Shown here: positions 63,845-64,000 of the stretch, one piece after another
How positions within the stretch are numbered: position 1 is the first letter of the stretch
Layout of the letters: every line of letters starts with the position of its first letter
DNA from: Aquimarina amphilecti
Lineage (GTDB): Bacteria > Bacteroidota > Bacteroidia > Flavobacteriales > Flavobacteriaceae
Length of the DNA stretch: 64,000 nucleotides
Direction: 5' to 3'
Assembly (NCBI RefSeq): GCF_900109375.1
Contig: NZ_FOAB01000013.1
Location: forward strand, 22,890-86,889
Made by a program: the position numbers and the translations under genes
The notes under the pieces: generated by a model
Seen by the model: only the letters and a program-made list of their open reading frames with translations
What the model was told of the DNA's origin: nothing
Database searches by the model: none

Positions 63845-64000
63845 ACCCGCTTTGAGAAACAAGCGAAGTTCATAAGAATAAAAGTTATACTGGAGTAGGG
63901 TGATTAGGTTCATTTTTGGGGTTCGATTCCTTGGTAATTTACGATTAACGACTGGCAATGAAGATTGTTTTCGGTTAGTTAAAAAAGTTCATTGATATAT

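Larger units (their letters stand above)
63437..64000. other. Long non-coding region ahead of a probable rRNA operon
   Basis: About 560 bases without a coding frame between the divergent thrS promoter and the window end. It holds the two promoters P1 and P2 and, in each downstream leader, a GTTCATTGA sequence (63704-63712 and near 63987). No mature rRNA or tRNA sequence is reached. Confidence 0.6.

Noticed and set aside
1..64000. CRISPR arrays, insertion sequences or prophage genes
   Set aside because: No regularly spaced repeats, transposase motifs, integrase or phage structural genes were seen. The VgrG-containing island has T6SS, not phage, character.

Overview
The window is chromosomal DNA from an AT-rich member of the Bacteroidota, most likely a marine Flavobacteriaceae of the Aquimarina/Kordia type. 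The genus is inferred from gene content only. Evidence for the phylum: Por/T9SS C-terminal sorting domains on three large exported enzymes, a TonB-dependent receptor with a carboxypeptidase-like N-terminal domain, Bacteroidota-type promoters (TTG, about 20 bases, TAnnTTTG) upstream of several genes, weak or absent Shine-Dalgarno sites, and a VgrG with DUF4280 (PAAR-like) proteins typical of the Bacteroidota type VI secretion system.

Layout. 1-4.4 kb: the 5' end of recG (minus), a divergent M1 aminopeptidase and two tandem patatin-like phospholipases. 4.4-16.8 kb (minus strand): two paralogous T9SS-exported metzincin proteases flank small exported or unknown proteins, a VOC protein and a tight four-gene operon (DsrE-like, M20 amidohydrolase, FMN-binding glutamate synthase-like, small membrane protein). 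17-23.3 kb (plus): a UvrD/PcrA helicase that starts with TTG, then a 1117-residue T9SS-exported alpha-amylase with three starch-binding modules behind a LacI-type palindrome. 23.4-35 kb (plus): a type VI effector island. It contains a 31-codon mini-gene with its own promoter-like and terminator elements, vgrG, a possible adaptor, two DUF4280 effectors (a metzincin protease and a DUF3289 domain), and two effectors on a common new scaffold carrying peptidoglycan-hydrolase-like C-termini. Each of those two is followed by an overlapping lipoprotein gene that is probably its immunity gene. A decayed gene lies between the two pairs. 35-41.8 kb: a leucine-rich-repeat lipoprotein, a convergent NarL-type two-component system, cydAB and tRNA-Pro(GGG).

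41.8-53.3 kb (mostly minus): a vanadium-haloperoxidase-like lipoprotein, a DUF983 protein, two AraC-family regulators around a SnoaL-like protein, an OmpA-family protein, a small lipoprotein, and a probable metal-acquisition group (PepSY membrane protein, TonB receptor, outer-membrane transporter-like protein, small Cys-rich protein). 53.5-63.4 kb (minus): core housekeeping genes, namely purA-fur-spoT, an M48 protease, an SpoU-type rRNA methyltransferase, and thrS-infC-rpmI-rplT. infC has no ATG/GTG/TTG at its family N-terminus and appears to start at ATA. 63.6-64 kb: two tandem near-identical promoters facing right, most likely those of an rRNA operon that begins just past the window.

The most interesting region is the 23.4-35 kb island. 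A shared N-terminal scaffold of about 330 residues, which may mark proteins for type VI delivery, is attached to unrelated lytic C-termini. One toxin-like domain cuts peptide bonds and the other looks muramidase-like, and each has its own lipoprotein partner.
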